Shown here one piece after another: positions 11,973 to 23,334 of a stretch of DNA of 64,000 nt. The notes under the pieces are model-generated. The model searched no databases. It was not told the DNA's origin and worked only from the letters and a program-made list of their open reading frames with translations. The position numbers and the translations under genes were made by a program. Source of the DNA: Toxorhynchites rutilus septentrionalis (Eukaryota > Arthropoda > Insecta > Diptera > Culicidae); the NCBI RefSeq assembly GCF_029784135.1, contig NC_073746.1, positions 294,028,089 through 294,092,088 of the forward strand. The letters run 5' to 3'. Within the stretch, counting starts at the first letter, position 1; each line of letters starts with the position of its first letter.

Positions 11973-14636
11973 ATGGGTAAAAAAACAAAAGTAGGAAAGG
12001 ATCGGCGGGATAAGTTTTACAAGTTAGCCAAAGAAACCGGTAAGTAAACATGCTGTTTGGTTTTTCCGATTCTCCAACATTTGCCACATTCTCGTAGGCT
12101 ATCGTTCTCGTGCCGCCTTCAAGTTGATCCAGTTGAACCGTCGTTTCGGTTTTCTCCAGAAATCCCAGGTTTGTATCGATCTCTGTGCCGCTCCGGGAGG
12201 ATGGATGCAGGTGGCGAAGCAAAACATGCCCGTCTCGAGCATTGTGATCGGAGTGGATTTGTACCCGATCAAAAGCGTACCCGGCTGTCTTAGCTTGGTG
12301 GGGGATATCACCAGCGACAAGACGAAATCAGATTTGGCGAAGGAGCTGAAAACATGGAAGGCCGATGTCGTGCTTAACGATGGCGCCCCGAATGTGGGTC
12401 GCAATTGGTTGTTCGACGCCTATCAGCAGGTGTGTCTGACGCTGAGTGCCGTCAAACTGGCGACACAGTTCCTGAAGCCGGGCGGATGGTTTGTCACGAA
12501 GGTATTCCGATCGAAGGATTACAATGCACTCATTTGGGTGTTGAAACAGCTGTTTAAGAAAGTTCACGCTACAAAACCGTCCGCTTCGAGAAATGAGTCG
12601 GCGGAAATTTTCGTCGTTTGTCAGTACTACAGAGCGCCGGACAAGATCGATCCGCGATTCCTCGATGCAAAGTATGTGTTCGAGGAGCTGGATGTTGAGC
12701 CACAGGTCAAGGTGAACCTACTGAAGGAAGTTGATAAGGCTAAGAAAGCTAAAGTGGAAGGATACGATGGTATCGACGTTCGGAAAATTATCGGTGCTAC
12801 AGAGTTTTTACAGGATGACAAACCGTTGCTTCTGCTAGGGAGAATCACCGAGATTCAATTTGATGACGATAAAATCAAACATCATCCTCGTACAACGCCT
12901 GAAATCCGGGAATGCTGCAAAGATATAAAGGTGTTGGGTAGAAAAGACCTGAAAGATTTGCTCAAATGGCACAAACTTTTAAGTGGTGAATTGTTCCCTC
13001 AAGCGCCGGAAGAAAAAGATGTTGAGGGGAGTAACGATAGAAAAGGACAAAAGTCAAGTGGGCAGGTCGAACAGGAAGAGATGGACGAGGCTGACGAAGA
13101 AACGGTCGAATTGAAAAATTTGGAGAAGCAGATTGCCGAGCTACAGAAAGAAGAGGGACAGGACGCTAGGAGGAAACGCAAGAAGGCTAACAAGGAAAGG
13201 ACAAAGTTGAATGAGAAATTGAGTTTGAAAATGGTTATAAAAGGCGACGAGGGTCCAACTGAAGATATGGATGCAATGTTGTTCAGTTTAAATGTAGTCA
13301 AAAACAAGAAAGAGATTAACACATTATTGGACGCTCCACCAGATGTATTGGCAGAACCCGGCTTCGGTGATGATGGCGATGAAAGGCCCAAGAAGAAACA
13401 AAAATATGTTAAGTATGACAGAGAAACCAAGGGAGATCTGTATGAGGATGAAAAAATTTTAGCGCAAAAATCTGATGATGAAGATAGCGACGCTGATCTC
13501 GATCGTACCGGGTTGGGTTTGCACGAGCCAGAAACCATGCGTGTTGATGATGGAGTGGCAGATTTAGAGGAAGCGGATAGCGATGATCCAGAGGGAACTA
13601 ATCCACTGATCACTGACCTGGACTATCGGGATAAAGACGAAAAACGGCGTCAAAAGGCGCAGCTTTGGTTCGAAAAAGATGCCTTCAAAAATGTACTTGG
13701 CGAAGAGGACCAAGCGCTGGATTATGACTTGGATCGTCTTACAGAAATGTACAAAAAAGCAGGGACGAAAATCATTGGCGAAGACAAAAACGAAGATAGG
13801 CCACTGGGAAGAAAAGCTAGCCGGCGTGCGAAGCACGACATTTCGAAGGGAGATTCCTCATCAGACGACTCTGACTCCGAGGCTGAAGTGGACGATCAAA
13901 CTTTTGCACACAAAACGGTAGAAAAGATAGGAGGAAAGGATGGCTTTGAAGTGGTATCTTCGGAAAAACGTCCCAAGCAGGTGAAACTGAATGAGGAAGA
14001 ACTTGCACTCGGCCAGCTTCTGATTAGTGGCAAGAAAACGAGGCGTGATTTAGTCGATGCGGCCTACAATCGGTACATGTTCAACGATTCCAACCTTCCC
14101 GAATGGTTCGTCAAAGACGAGGAGAAAACTATGAAACGAGAAGCACCGGTTCCCCACGAAACGGTTAGCGCCTACAAGAAAAATCTAGAGGAGGTCAACG
14201 TCCGGTCCATTAAGAAAGTAATGGAGGCGAAGGCTCGCAAGAAGAAGCACGCCACTAAACGTCTGGAGAAAATCAAAAAGAAGGCAGAAACAATTATGGA
14301 AAATGTCGACAACACGAACCAGGAGAAGATTCGACTGCTCAAAAAGTATTTTGTTTCAATATTTTATACATTACAGAACGTTATTACATTGTTTTTTCTT
14401 CCTCTAGGATTTACAAAAAAGCGGACCCCAAGAAAAAGGACATAGCGTATGTTGTTGCCAAGAAGTCGGGAGTCAGTGGTAAGAAGGTTCGTCGTCCGAA
14501 GGGCGTTGAGGGCCGCTTCAAGGTGGTTGATCCGCGTATGAAGAAGGACAGGCGAGCGGAAGTTGCGAAGACCAAACGAACCGTTAAAAGGGGTGGCAAA
14601 CCTAAACCCAAAGGCGGAAAGCCGAAGCGGAAGTGA
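11973..14636 (+). CDS. FTSJ3: SPB1/FTSJ3-type pre-rRNA 2'-O-ribose methyltransferase
   Basis: Nucleolar methyltransferase of the SPB1/FTSJ3 family, which modifies large-subunit rRNA and is needed for 60S assembly. Exons are 11973-12039, 12098-14345 and 14408-14636 (both introns GT-AG), giving 847 aa, the usual family length. Residues 20-200 form the FtsJ domain: SAM site DLCAAPGGW at 50-58 and catalytic K31-D117-K157-E192 ([22 protein letters not shown]). A DUF3381-like middle follows, then long acidic/lysine-rich coiled stretches. The C-terminal SPB1_C region reads [19 protein letters not shown] and a Lys/Gly-rich tail. I chose the ATG at 11973 because [21 protein letters not shown] is the family's conserved start. 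Without splicing, the longest frame would start downstream and miss K31. An AATAAA lies 97 bases after the stop. Confidence 0.96.
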
Positions 14637-14732
14637 AATAGCCAGATAAACTATCCATCGTTTTTTCCCGTTATCCCGAGGAATCAGGTATTCTTGCTTG
14701 TATTCTTAATGGATTACAAATTATTGTATTGA

Positions 14733-14738
14733 AATAAA
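14733..14738 (+). promoter_or_regulatory. Polyadenylation signal of FTSJ3
   Basis: AATAAA within TTGAAATAAATCT, about 97 bases downstream of the stop codon. It is the first canonical signal after the gene. Confidence 0.7.
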
Positions 14739-14739
14739 T

Positions 14740-15789
14740 CTAATTATTAATTTCAAAGATTCGTCATGTATATGACAGAAACATATCCATAGTCAGCCAT
14801 TGTACAAAGACACTACATTTACCTATGATAGCGAAACTAAAAAAAAAATATCGGTACTTACGTGTTGAGGCCACTGGAACGTAATTTTTCTTACGAATAT
14901 TTTTTTTCTTAGATCAAAGTAATGGAGGCTCCATCTAACGAGGATAAGGGATCAAATAATTCATAAAAACTAACCGGGCAAACGTAATGCATCAGGTAAA
15001 CGTATGCCGTCCGATGCTTGGACCTAACTAAAAGATCTTCTCATGTGTTTCAAACTAACCGGGCAATCGTTGGAATACAGACTTGCTTGTGAGAGGCCAC
15101 CGTTTCCGATAGCAGGTCGGCGGCCGACTCGGATTGCGTCACCTTGGCGCCTCGGTTCCTTTTCTACGCTGGGTAGGAGCTTCACTCCCATTACATTGAC
15201 CTATAATAAATTTTGTTACAAAAACATAGGAGTGGGTTATATCTGTGATACAACCGCAAGATTGACGTAAGACTACCGCTGATTTAATAATTATTTGCTT
15301 TAAGTTTCATCTGAATCAATTCTCAATAAATGAATATATTGAAACATTTCTGAAGTTAAAGTATGTGCAAGCATAGAGCTTCTTTCGTGCATGTTCTGCG
15401 GATGCATTCCAAGGTGAAAAATTTTGCACGGTAGCAAAATGGAAGCGGGATTGACCAGAGCGATCATAATGGGTAGATAGGGGCAATATGGTCTCCCTAA
15501 GAACGAAACGTTCTGAGTCATGTGGGAACATTTATAAATTATGCTTCATGTTAAAACCTCACGATTTGAAACCTTATTGATCGATGTACGTTGTATCAAT
15601 ATGCTTTAAAAAAGATTTATGTGGAAAAATTACACCTTTTAAAATGTGTTCCATTTCTGTCGATCGAAAGCACTACGGAGCAAAATGAGCCTTCATGCGG
15701 AGCAATATGACCATGTTAGTTGACTCAATCATTTGGGAATATTTCGTTAGGAAATAACGTAACGAGTTCATGAAACGAAAGTTTATTCT
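14740..15789. other. Intergenic stretch with one repeat end
   Basis: AACTAACCGGGCAA occurs twice (about 14968 and 15054). At 15230-15285, GTGGGTTATATCTGTGATAC, then ACCGCAAGATTGACGTAAGAC, match the right end of the GACGTAGGACTAC TIR family, inverted. No gene is visible. Confidence 0.5.
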
Positions 15790-16162
15790 GGGCCTGATTC
15801 TCGAATACACTCCACGGGGGAAATGAAATGAAGTGTATTCGCGATGACAACGGTACGGTGTCGACATCTGGATACGAAATTAGTTTCCCCTTAAAACTAT
15901 CATTATAATATAAAATTAACTTCAGATAAAATTTTGGTATAAGATTATTTTACCAAGTGAAGAAAACAAAGTTTTCCATTCGCTTTGAACACTAATTTGA
16001 TACGGAGAAGTTCATTTTCATTGATAATTTTTATGTGAAAAGTGCTCATTCTGCTTGAGAACCCATTCTTATCCTTTACGCTTCACTAACTCGGAAAAAG
16101 GTAGTTCAATGGCGTGCCGTTCATTTCGTTTACATTGTGAAGTGTATTCGAGAATCAGGCCC
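15790..16162. mobile_element. MITE, GGGCCTGATTCTCG ends, 3-bp target duplication (copy 1)
   Basis: Terminal inverted repeats GGGCCTGATTCTCGAATACA and its complement enclose 373 bp, flanked by TCT on both sides (15787-15789 and 16163-16165). A second copy at 39409-39795 shows ATT on both sides. The 3-bp duplications and GGGCC ends fit the PIF/Harbinger group, by inference. It is noncoding. Confidence 0.85.
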
Positions 16163-17542
16163 TCTATTTTGCAACTATCACGTGTATTTCTTTGTATTTC
16201 TTTCAGTTTACATGTACAAAAAGTAACAATGATCAAAGTTATTGAAATGCAATTTTACGTTACTCAAAGCAGAACAGTGCATATCTGTGCCGATATGTAC
16301 CCACGAGTGGCATCGATAGCATTGGTGTCCCACAGTAGCAACATGGGATGTCCTGTGGAAGATTCTATAATCGTTATTCCGTACTCAGCACCCAGTGCTC
16401 AACTGAAGTTATAATGCTCATCTGCTCATCATCTTTGACAGCGGTATTTACAGGTTATGTTGGAAAAATACCTGGTCATACTGCCCCAATCAATTATGCC
16501 CATTCCGACTCATACATTTACGCTCAATAAAAATACTGATCTTTTACATGAAACGGCAAAGCAGCGCAATAAATCAGTGAACATGTTCAGAAATAATACC
16601 AGTACGAATTGATATAAAGAGCAGAGGCATTAATTTCAGTATGAAACGCACAGAGCTTATTTTGTTGACTGCTTTTTTATATGTTTTTCGTGATAATCAA
16701 TCAGTGTAAGATTTCTTTCAATATCTTTATAAAACAATTGAATTTGAATACGGTTTTCACGGAGATACTTAATAAGAGTATTTCTAACGCAATTGTTGGA
16801 AAATAAATGTTATTGGTTCAATAACAAACCCAAACGAAGGGTGGTCCATTTCGCCCCGCCTGGTCATATTGTCCCTATTTACCCTATAGATTTCTGTGAT
16901 TTCAATAGTTTGTTTTCAAAGCAACAGCTATTGAAACTAATTTTTGGGTACAATTTTTATTAGGTTCTAAATATTTGAGCTATTGGAAGAAAGTTTTGGA
17001 TGTAACAAACATCACTCATAGGCCTTTCATCTTTCGATTGAAATGTTCATTATACCACTTCCCTCAACCGGAAAATATATATTAGCGCTCAAAATGGTCT
17101 CTTGATGAGATCTCACCGCACTTTGTTGGTTCCACAAATATGAATCACTGGCTGATATTAAGGAATAGATAACCTGAGACATGATGGACTACTCCGAGGG
17201 TTATCAATTCAAATAACTTATCGGATATCCAAGTAGTTTTTCAGTACCTCTTACATCTCCATTACATCTCCAACTCTCCAAAAAATAGCATTACCAAAGA
17301 AATAATCCACAAATTACAGTCAATCGCAATATCGCGTGTACACATGCTATTTGACTATATTCTCAATTTATTTGGTGCAAAATATTTTGAATACATTTCT
17401 TCTTTTGATGTATATTTATAACACACACGTTTAACTAACTATGCGCACAAGAAAATTTCGCGAAAAGTTTTTTACTAGTTATTTGATCCTAAAAGTCGAA
17501 AACAATCTGTATTCCAAGCATTGCAAAATGGACTGTGCTCTA
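16163..17542. other. Intergenic stretch, nothing recognised
   Basis: AT-rich sequence with no frame above about 60 codons and no clear element ends. Confidence 0.5.
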
Positions 17543-18035
17543 ACAGTTTGGCTGAAAAGTTTATAAGGTAACACAGTAAAAATATACTTTTTTTTTATTA
17601 TTCAACACAATTGCCTCTGAGGGCGATACAGCCATTTTTATAGTACTCTTTAGGTTTTTCCAAAATAGGCCTCAATTTTGGTAATCACTTCATCATCGGT
17701 CTTGAATTTCTTGCCAGCGAGCATTCTCTTCAGGTCTGCGAACAGAAAATAGTCGCTGGGGGCCAGATCTGGAGAATACCTTGGATGCGGAAGCAATTCG
17801 AAGCCCAATTCATGCAATCTTGCCATCGTTTTCATTGATTTGTGATTTTTTATTCATTTTTTTCACAATGACAAAAGTTGCTTCACTCTCGATGGTGTAA
17901 CTCACGAACCAATCGACCGATTGCTGTCAAATTTTTACACGTATCCATTGAATGATGGTGTTTTGTGATAGTCAAGTAGATTTTTGCAAGAGGCGCCATC
18001 TAGACGTCAACCTTAGAACTTTTCAGCCGAACTGT
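17543..18035 (-). mobile_element. Internally deleted mariner (493 bp)
   Basis: Terminal inverted repeats ACAGTTTGGCTGAAAAGTT and ACAGTTCGGCTGAAAAGTT lie between TA dinucleotides. Only the end of a transposase gene remains on the minus strand (17650-17835). The deletion removed the N-terminal two-thirds, making this MITE-like. It belongs to a different mariner lineage from the element at 8925. Confidence 0.9.
17650..17835 (-). pseudogene. mariner transposase C-terminal remnant
   Basis: 61 residues containing the third catalytic Asp in YSPDLAPSDYFLF, followed by DLKRMLAGKKF and a TDDEVITKIEAYF helix. These match the end of mariner transposases. The first two catalytic Asp residues and the DNA-binding region are gone. 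Confidence 0.88.
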
Positions 18036-18059
18036 TAGAATGCTAATGAATGTGTAGGA

Positions 18060-18722
18060 AAAAATCGACCCTAAAATTTCAAAAAGTTACTCTATACAAA
18101 GTGTTTACCACCTTGCAAAACACCCTTTGCGAAATTTCAGCTTAATCGGACTTAAAAGAGAGTGGCGCAAAGCGGTCAAAGTTAAGGTTTTTTTGAAAAT
18201 CGAAAAATCACCCGGTGTTTTAGAAAAAAAATTGATGCCAAATGTCTTAGAGTTGCCTGAAACGTCGAGATCTAGTGTCATCTCGAATAAAAAAATTTCT
18301 TGTCATAAATCGACACTCTGGAAATTATTATTTTTCATCCGGAACTTGTTGCGAAATGTTGATTTGCACGGTAATATACCCTATGCAAAATATTTGCTCA
18401 TTCGTACTTCATTTATTAGTTTAAAAAAAAGATCACCGGAAATCGGAGTTTTCAAAACAAAAATTTATTGCCAAATGTCTTAGAATTGCATGACACGCCG
18501 AGATTTACAATTATCTAAAAAAAAATTATTTTGGTTTTTCGAAAACCCCGATTATCTTTCTCCTTGGGCGATTTTTCGATTTTCAAAAAACTCAAACTTT
18601 GACCGCTTTGCGCCAGTTTCCCTTAGGTCCGATTGAGCTGATATTTGGCATAGGGTATTTTTTCGAGGTGGTGAATATTCTTTATGAGGTAAATTTTTGA
18701 AATTAGAGATGGCCATTCTCAT
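18060..18722. mobile_element. Foldback element with ~130-bp arms
   Basis: The left arm (CTAAAATTTCAAAAAGTTAC ... TGGCGCAAAGCGGTCAAAG) is repeated inverted at the right (CTTTGACCGCTTTGCGCCAG ... TTTTTGAAATTAGAG). The interior has CGAAAAATCACCCGG-like blocks, and the frame at 18127-18483 is repeat sequence. A fragment related to its middle lies at 29545-29640. Confidence 0.65.
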
Positions 18723-20108
18723 TGGCACCCTAGTATACACGTTTTCTATTTGTTTTAGAATTAGATCGCTCTTTCAAACTAGAAATGAGTGCATTAGCCC
18801 TGCTGAAAGCGTGGCATAAAATTCTTGTTCTCAAACCGTTCATTTGTTACGGATTTACAAAAAATGTATGGAGGGACAGATAGGTCGAGGACATAGTGAA
18901 CGCGATGCGGGCGCGGGCGAGGGCTCGTTTGCGGGAAAGCTCATTCGTTCACAAATGCTGAAATCAAATGCAAACAGTCCGGACCTGACATAGTAAACGC
19001 TATTTTCTCAAACGACATTGAAGCTTTTTTGAGAAAAATACAATTTATTATCAAAATCAAATCCAGACGAGATGAAGAATAGAAGGTGGAAAGATTCACG
19101 GGTTTTGGTTGTGTTGAACTTTGATTGTATTTTTAGCCAGGAAGATAGGAAATTCACATAACAGGCAGTTACTCAAATTGTTCAAAACTGAATGTGTCAA
19201 CGAATAACGTTGAAAGAGAATATACATTAATTAAATACTTCCAAAAAAAAATTTGATTCCAAAAAAAAATTCGATTCATCATTTGAAAAAACAGAACATG
19301 TCACGAACTAAAATGTTCAATTTTTTTCTTATATCAGAATTAGTACTCTAATGCCTACTATGTTTGGATTTTGGAGCAACTTTATGGAAAATTATCTATT
19401 ATCAGCAATTGTAATTACTTTTTTTTTTCATAATTAGGGTGCTGAACACTTCATTTGTCTAAAACTAGAACGCAAGCGGAAAACTTTTTTAGTCAATCAA
19501 ATTTATGTTTCAAGTGCATTTTACATGGAAAAAAATTGCAAACTCTTTTCTCATGCACTGTCAAATGTTTCTCCGTCAAAGGAACAAACGATTTTGTGAC
19601 TCTGACTTTGTTCATTTACGTTTTTGGTCGACGTAACGAAAAGTAAAATTGAACTGAAATTAATTTTAGAACACCTCAATAATATTGAAATTTCAGTTTC
19701 TGCCAAAATGTCAGATGGGCCCTTATTATTTTGGACGCTAGCATTGATAAAGAAAAAAAAACTAGTTCGTTCATTTCAGCTGATCTGACTTTAAATAGCA
19801 ATACCTTTCATATGTAGTGGACTATTGAAGAAGTAAACAAAATCTGTGACGTCACAGATTTAAAAATCTTCCCACCTTACATTTTCCATCTCGAAACTAC
19901 GACGCTCTATTTAGGTTGACCAATACACATATGCTTTGCATACTTCTCTACCTCGATATGTGCTATTGCTTCTTGCCATGCTTCTGTTCAGTTTATTTCC
20001 AACCGTTCCTTCAACAGAAAAAATGAAAACATAAACAAATCACACGTGTGCGCATTCCACCCGTTTTCACAGCTGCGAGAGTTATCGTACGCAGCAGGCT
20101 CGATAAAA
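18723..20108. other. Intergenic stretch upstream of EFL1
   Basis: No gene was recognised. A segment around 19925-20040, with CATACTTCTC, TACCTCGATATGTGC and a run ending TTCAACAGAAAAA, resembles 30905-31015, suggesting an old shared repeat. No TATA box for EFL1 is obvious, as is common for housekeeping genes. Confidence 0.45.
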
Positions 20109-23067
20109 ATGGTCCGCGTGGACCTATCCCTGCTAGTGCAGCTTCAAGCGCTTCCCGAGCGCATTCGGAACATTTGCATCATAGCACATGTGGACCATGG
20201 TAAGACGACACTGGCGGATTCACTGATCGCAAGCAACGGCATCATTTCGCAACGACTGGCCGGAAAACTGCGCTATCTGGACAGTCGACCGGACGAACAG
20301 GAGCGACAGATTACGATGAAGAGCAGCAGTATTGCGTTGCACCACGAGGGACACCTCATAAACCTGATTGATTCACCCGGACATGTGGACTTTTCGAGTG
20401 AGGTCTCAACGGCGATGCGGCTGTGCGACGGAGCCATCGTGGTGGTGGACGTCGTGGAAGGCGTCTGTCCCCAGACAAGAATTTGTCTTCAGCAGGCGTA
20501 CAATGAGAATCTGGAAACAGTCCTGCTGCTGAACAAAATGGATCGGTTAGTACTGGAGAAGAAGATGGATACCGTGGAAGCGTACAAGCATCTCGTACAG
20601 GTGCTGGAGCAAGTAAACGCCGTGGTGGGGAATATTTTCGCTTCCGACGTACTTGCGCGTGAGGATTTAAGTTCGAAGGACCAGATATCTGCGTTGGAAG
20701 ATACGGATGATTCGCGTATTTATTACGCTCCATCGAATGGCAATGTATTATTCGGTTCGGCGATAGACGGATGGGGTTTCACGGTGAAAGCATTCGCTAA
20801 ATTATATCATGAGAAACTGGGTGTTCCTCTGGAACAGCTTGAGGGCGCGATGTGGGGTGATTTTTTCTTCAGTCCAAAGAAAAAAAGTATCGAGCGAGGA
20901 GCATTAGATAAAGGACGAAAACCACTCTTTGTTCAGCTGGTTCTGGATAATTTGTGGAGTATATACGATTTGGTTGAAAATCGTGACGTGGAAAAGCTGA
21001 AAAGTGTGTCTGAGAAACTAGGAGTCACGCAAGTCCCCCGAGATCTTAAGCACGCCGATATGCGCGTACCAATCAAGAATCTTCTATCGCAGTGGCTTCC
21101 AATGGAGCGATATCTGTTGGATTTGGTGACTAACACTGTTCCCAATCCGAAGATAATCCCTAATTCAAAAGCCGAAAGATTGCTTTGCTCGAGAATGGAA
21201 GATTTTAAATCCTTTCCCGAGATTACACAAAATCTCAAACAGGATATACTTAAATGCGACCTCGCAAGTGAAAATTTGATTGTGTTCATTTCGAAAATGT
21301 TTCCCGTTGAGCGAAAATTTTTGCCACCTTCCATGATACCAGTCGATGCTGATCGAGTGGATGAAGAACCTTTCCTTGCATTCGCAAGAGTCTACAGCGG
21401 AACCTTGAAACAGGGAGACTATGTGTACGTTATTGGTCCGAAACACGATCCTAGAAATTTGACTACGGAAGGATTTAGCCTCGAAACATCCCCACACATT
21501 TCCCGTGTTCAATTGGGACCACTGTTTATGCTAATGGGCCGTGAATTGCAGGCGGTTGAATCCGTTCCAGCGGGCAATATTGTTGGCATAGCGGGCCTCC
21601 AGAATCATGTGCTTAAAACGGCGACATTAAGCAGTACTCCGTACTGTCCTCCTTTCGTAGACCTTCCGATGATTGCCACACCTATCTTGAGGGTTGCCGT
21701 GGAACCAAAAGACATCCAAAAGATGCCCGAACTGCTCCGCGGCTTGAAGCTCCTCAACCAGGCAGATGCATGTGTGCAAGTTTGCATACAGGAAAGTGGA
21801 GAACATGTGCTGCTCACCCTGGGGGAGGTTCATCTGGAGCGATGCATAAAAGATCTTCAGGATAGCTACGCTAAAATAGAGCTGAATGTATCGAAACCAA
21901 TTGTTCCGTTCAAGGAAACGATTGTGAAATTTGTTCCAACATCTGAGGAGAATCCGGAGGAAGAAATCGCTAAAGAGAAGGAGCGCGAGAAAACCGTAAC
22001 GATTCACACACCAAACAGACAGAGTTGCATCAAACTGTTGGCTCTTCCATTACCATCGGAGGTTGTTGAACTGTTGGAATGCAACCACCAGATTCTCAAG
22101 GCTCTTTCAAAGGCCCAGGAAGCGAAAGAAATATCTCACAATCTACAGGAATCGCTCGATGAACTGCGAAGTAATTTGAGCCGAATGTTTTCGGAGAGTG
22201 AAAGCGAAGAGCTCGACTCTTCCTCAGTTGACAAAATATGGAGCTTTGGGCCGAAAAAGTGTGGTACTAATATACTGCTAAACTACACTTCGTTCAAACA
22301 CCATTCGGTGTGGTGTTCCCGACGACCGGAAGAGACAACCAAAGACATTCGCCACAATTTCGAATCATCCTTCGTTAATGGTTTCCAGCTGGCCACCTTG
22401 GCGGGTCCACTCTGCGACGAACCGATGCAAGGTGTCTGTTTCATTATCCTGCAGTGGGACGTTTTCCAGCTGTTGGAAGAAGGCGAACTGAGTGCGGTTG
22501 TTTCACATGGTCCACTTTCGGGTCAAATTATGTCCATCGTGAAGGAAGGCTGCAAGAAGGCCTTCCAAAATCAACCCCAGCGTTTGGTACATCCGATGTA
22601 TAGCTGCAACATAACGGTGAGCTCCGATGTGTTGGGAAAGTTGTATGCTGTCATTGGACGTCGCCATGGTCGGATACTGTCCGCCGATCTGATCGAGGGA
22701 AGCGGCCAGTTCGACGTAAGTGCGGTCATTCCGGTTATCGAGTCGTTCAATTTTGCGACGGAGCTTCGGAAGCAGACTTCTGGGCTGGCAATGCCACAGC
22801 TAGTGTTCAGCCATTGGGAGGTAATTAACTGTTTACTGATATACATCTTCAGAAATTTTAAGAAATTCTTTCCCTCAGATTGTCAACATCGATCCCCACT
22901 GGGTTCCGACGACGGAGGAGGAATACGAACAGTATGGTGAAAAGGCAGATTTTACGAACCTCGCTAAAGTCTACATGGATTCGATACGGGAACGGAAGGG
23001 GTTGGCTGTGGAGAAGAAAACAGTCGAACACGCGGAGAAACAGCGGACGCTTTCCAAGAATAAGTAA
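20109..23067 (+). CDS. EFL1: Elongation factor-like GTPase 1 (EFL1/Ria1)
   Basis: Cytoplasmic EF-2-like GTPase that, with the SBDS protein, releases the anti-association factor eIF6 from new 60S subunits. Exons 20109-22820 and 22879-23067, GT-AG intron, 966 aa. G domain: P-loop AHVDHGKTT (26-34), DSPGHVD (88-94), NKMD (142-145). Then come the family-specific insert, domain II ([17 protein letters not shown]), domain III ([12 protein letters not shown]), domain IV with a large acidic insert (residues ~610-720) and domain V ([11 protein letters not shown]). The last exon gives [17 protein letters not shown] and [11 protein letters not shown], diagnostic of EFL1 rather than EF-2. I chose the ATG at 20109 (AAAATGG context, family N-terminus). 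The in-frame ATG at 20046 adds 21 residues with no family match. Reading through the intron would replace the true end. Confidence 0.96.
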
Positions 23068-23200
23068 ATTGCCTCAAAGTATTTTTTGTTGTTGTAAATA
23101 TTAGGTTTTATTCGAAGGATAATTGTGGTGACTAGCAAATGTTTAGGTGATTAAATTAACAATTTTATTCAATCTATTTATGGAATGTAGCATCATTGTA

Positions 23201-23206
23201 AATAAA
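23201..23206 (+). promoter_or_regulatory. Polyadenylation signal of EFL1
   Basis: AATAAA 134 bases after the stop codon, within an A-rich tail region. Confidence 0.6.
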
Positions 23207-23334
23207 AATAAAAAAAGGAAAAAAAAACTTTTAAGTTAAACGGTTTGATGTACTAAAAGCTAGAAAATAATTAGGTAAGTAGCAGTTAGTAGTTATCACA
23301 TCCCTTCCTTCATTATTTAGGGCAGTGATGGGAC

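Noticed and set aside
12999..13613. 204-codon Ser-rich frame on the - strand
   Set aside because: Antisense shadow of the acidic, charged middle of FTSJ3.
20046..20108. Upstream in-frame ATG of EFL1
   Set aside because: The 21 added residues do not match the family; the ATG at 20109 has a better context and aligns with known starts.
20356..20733. 125-codon minus-strand frame
   Set aside because: Antisense of the EFL1 G domain.
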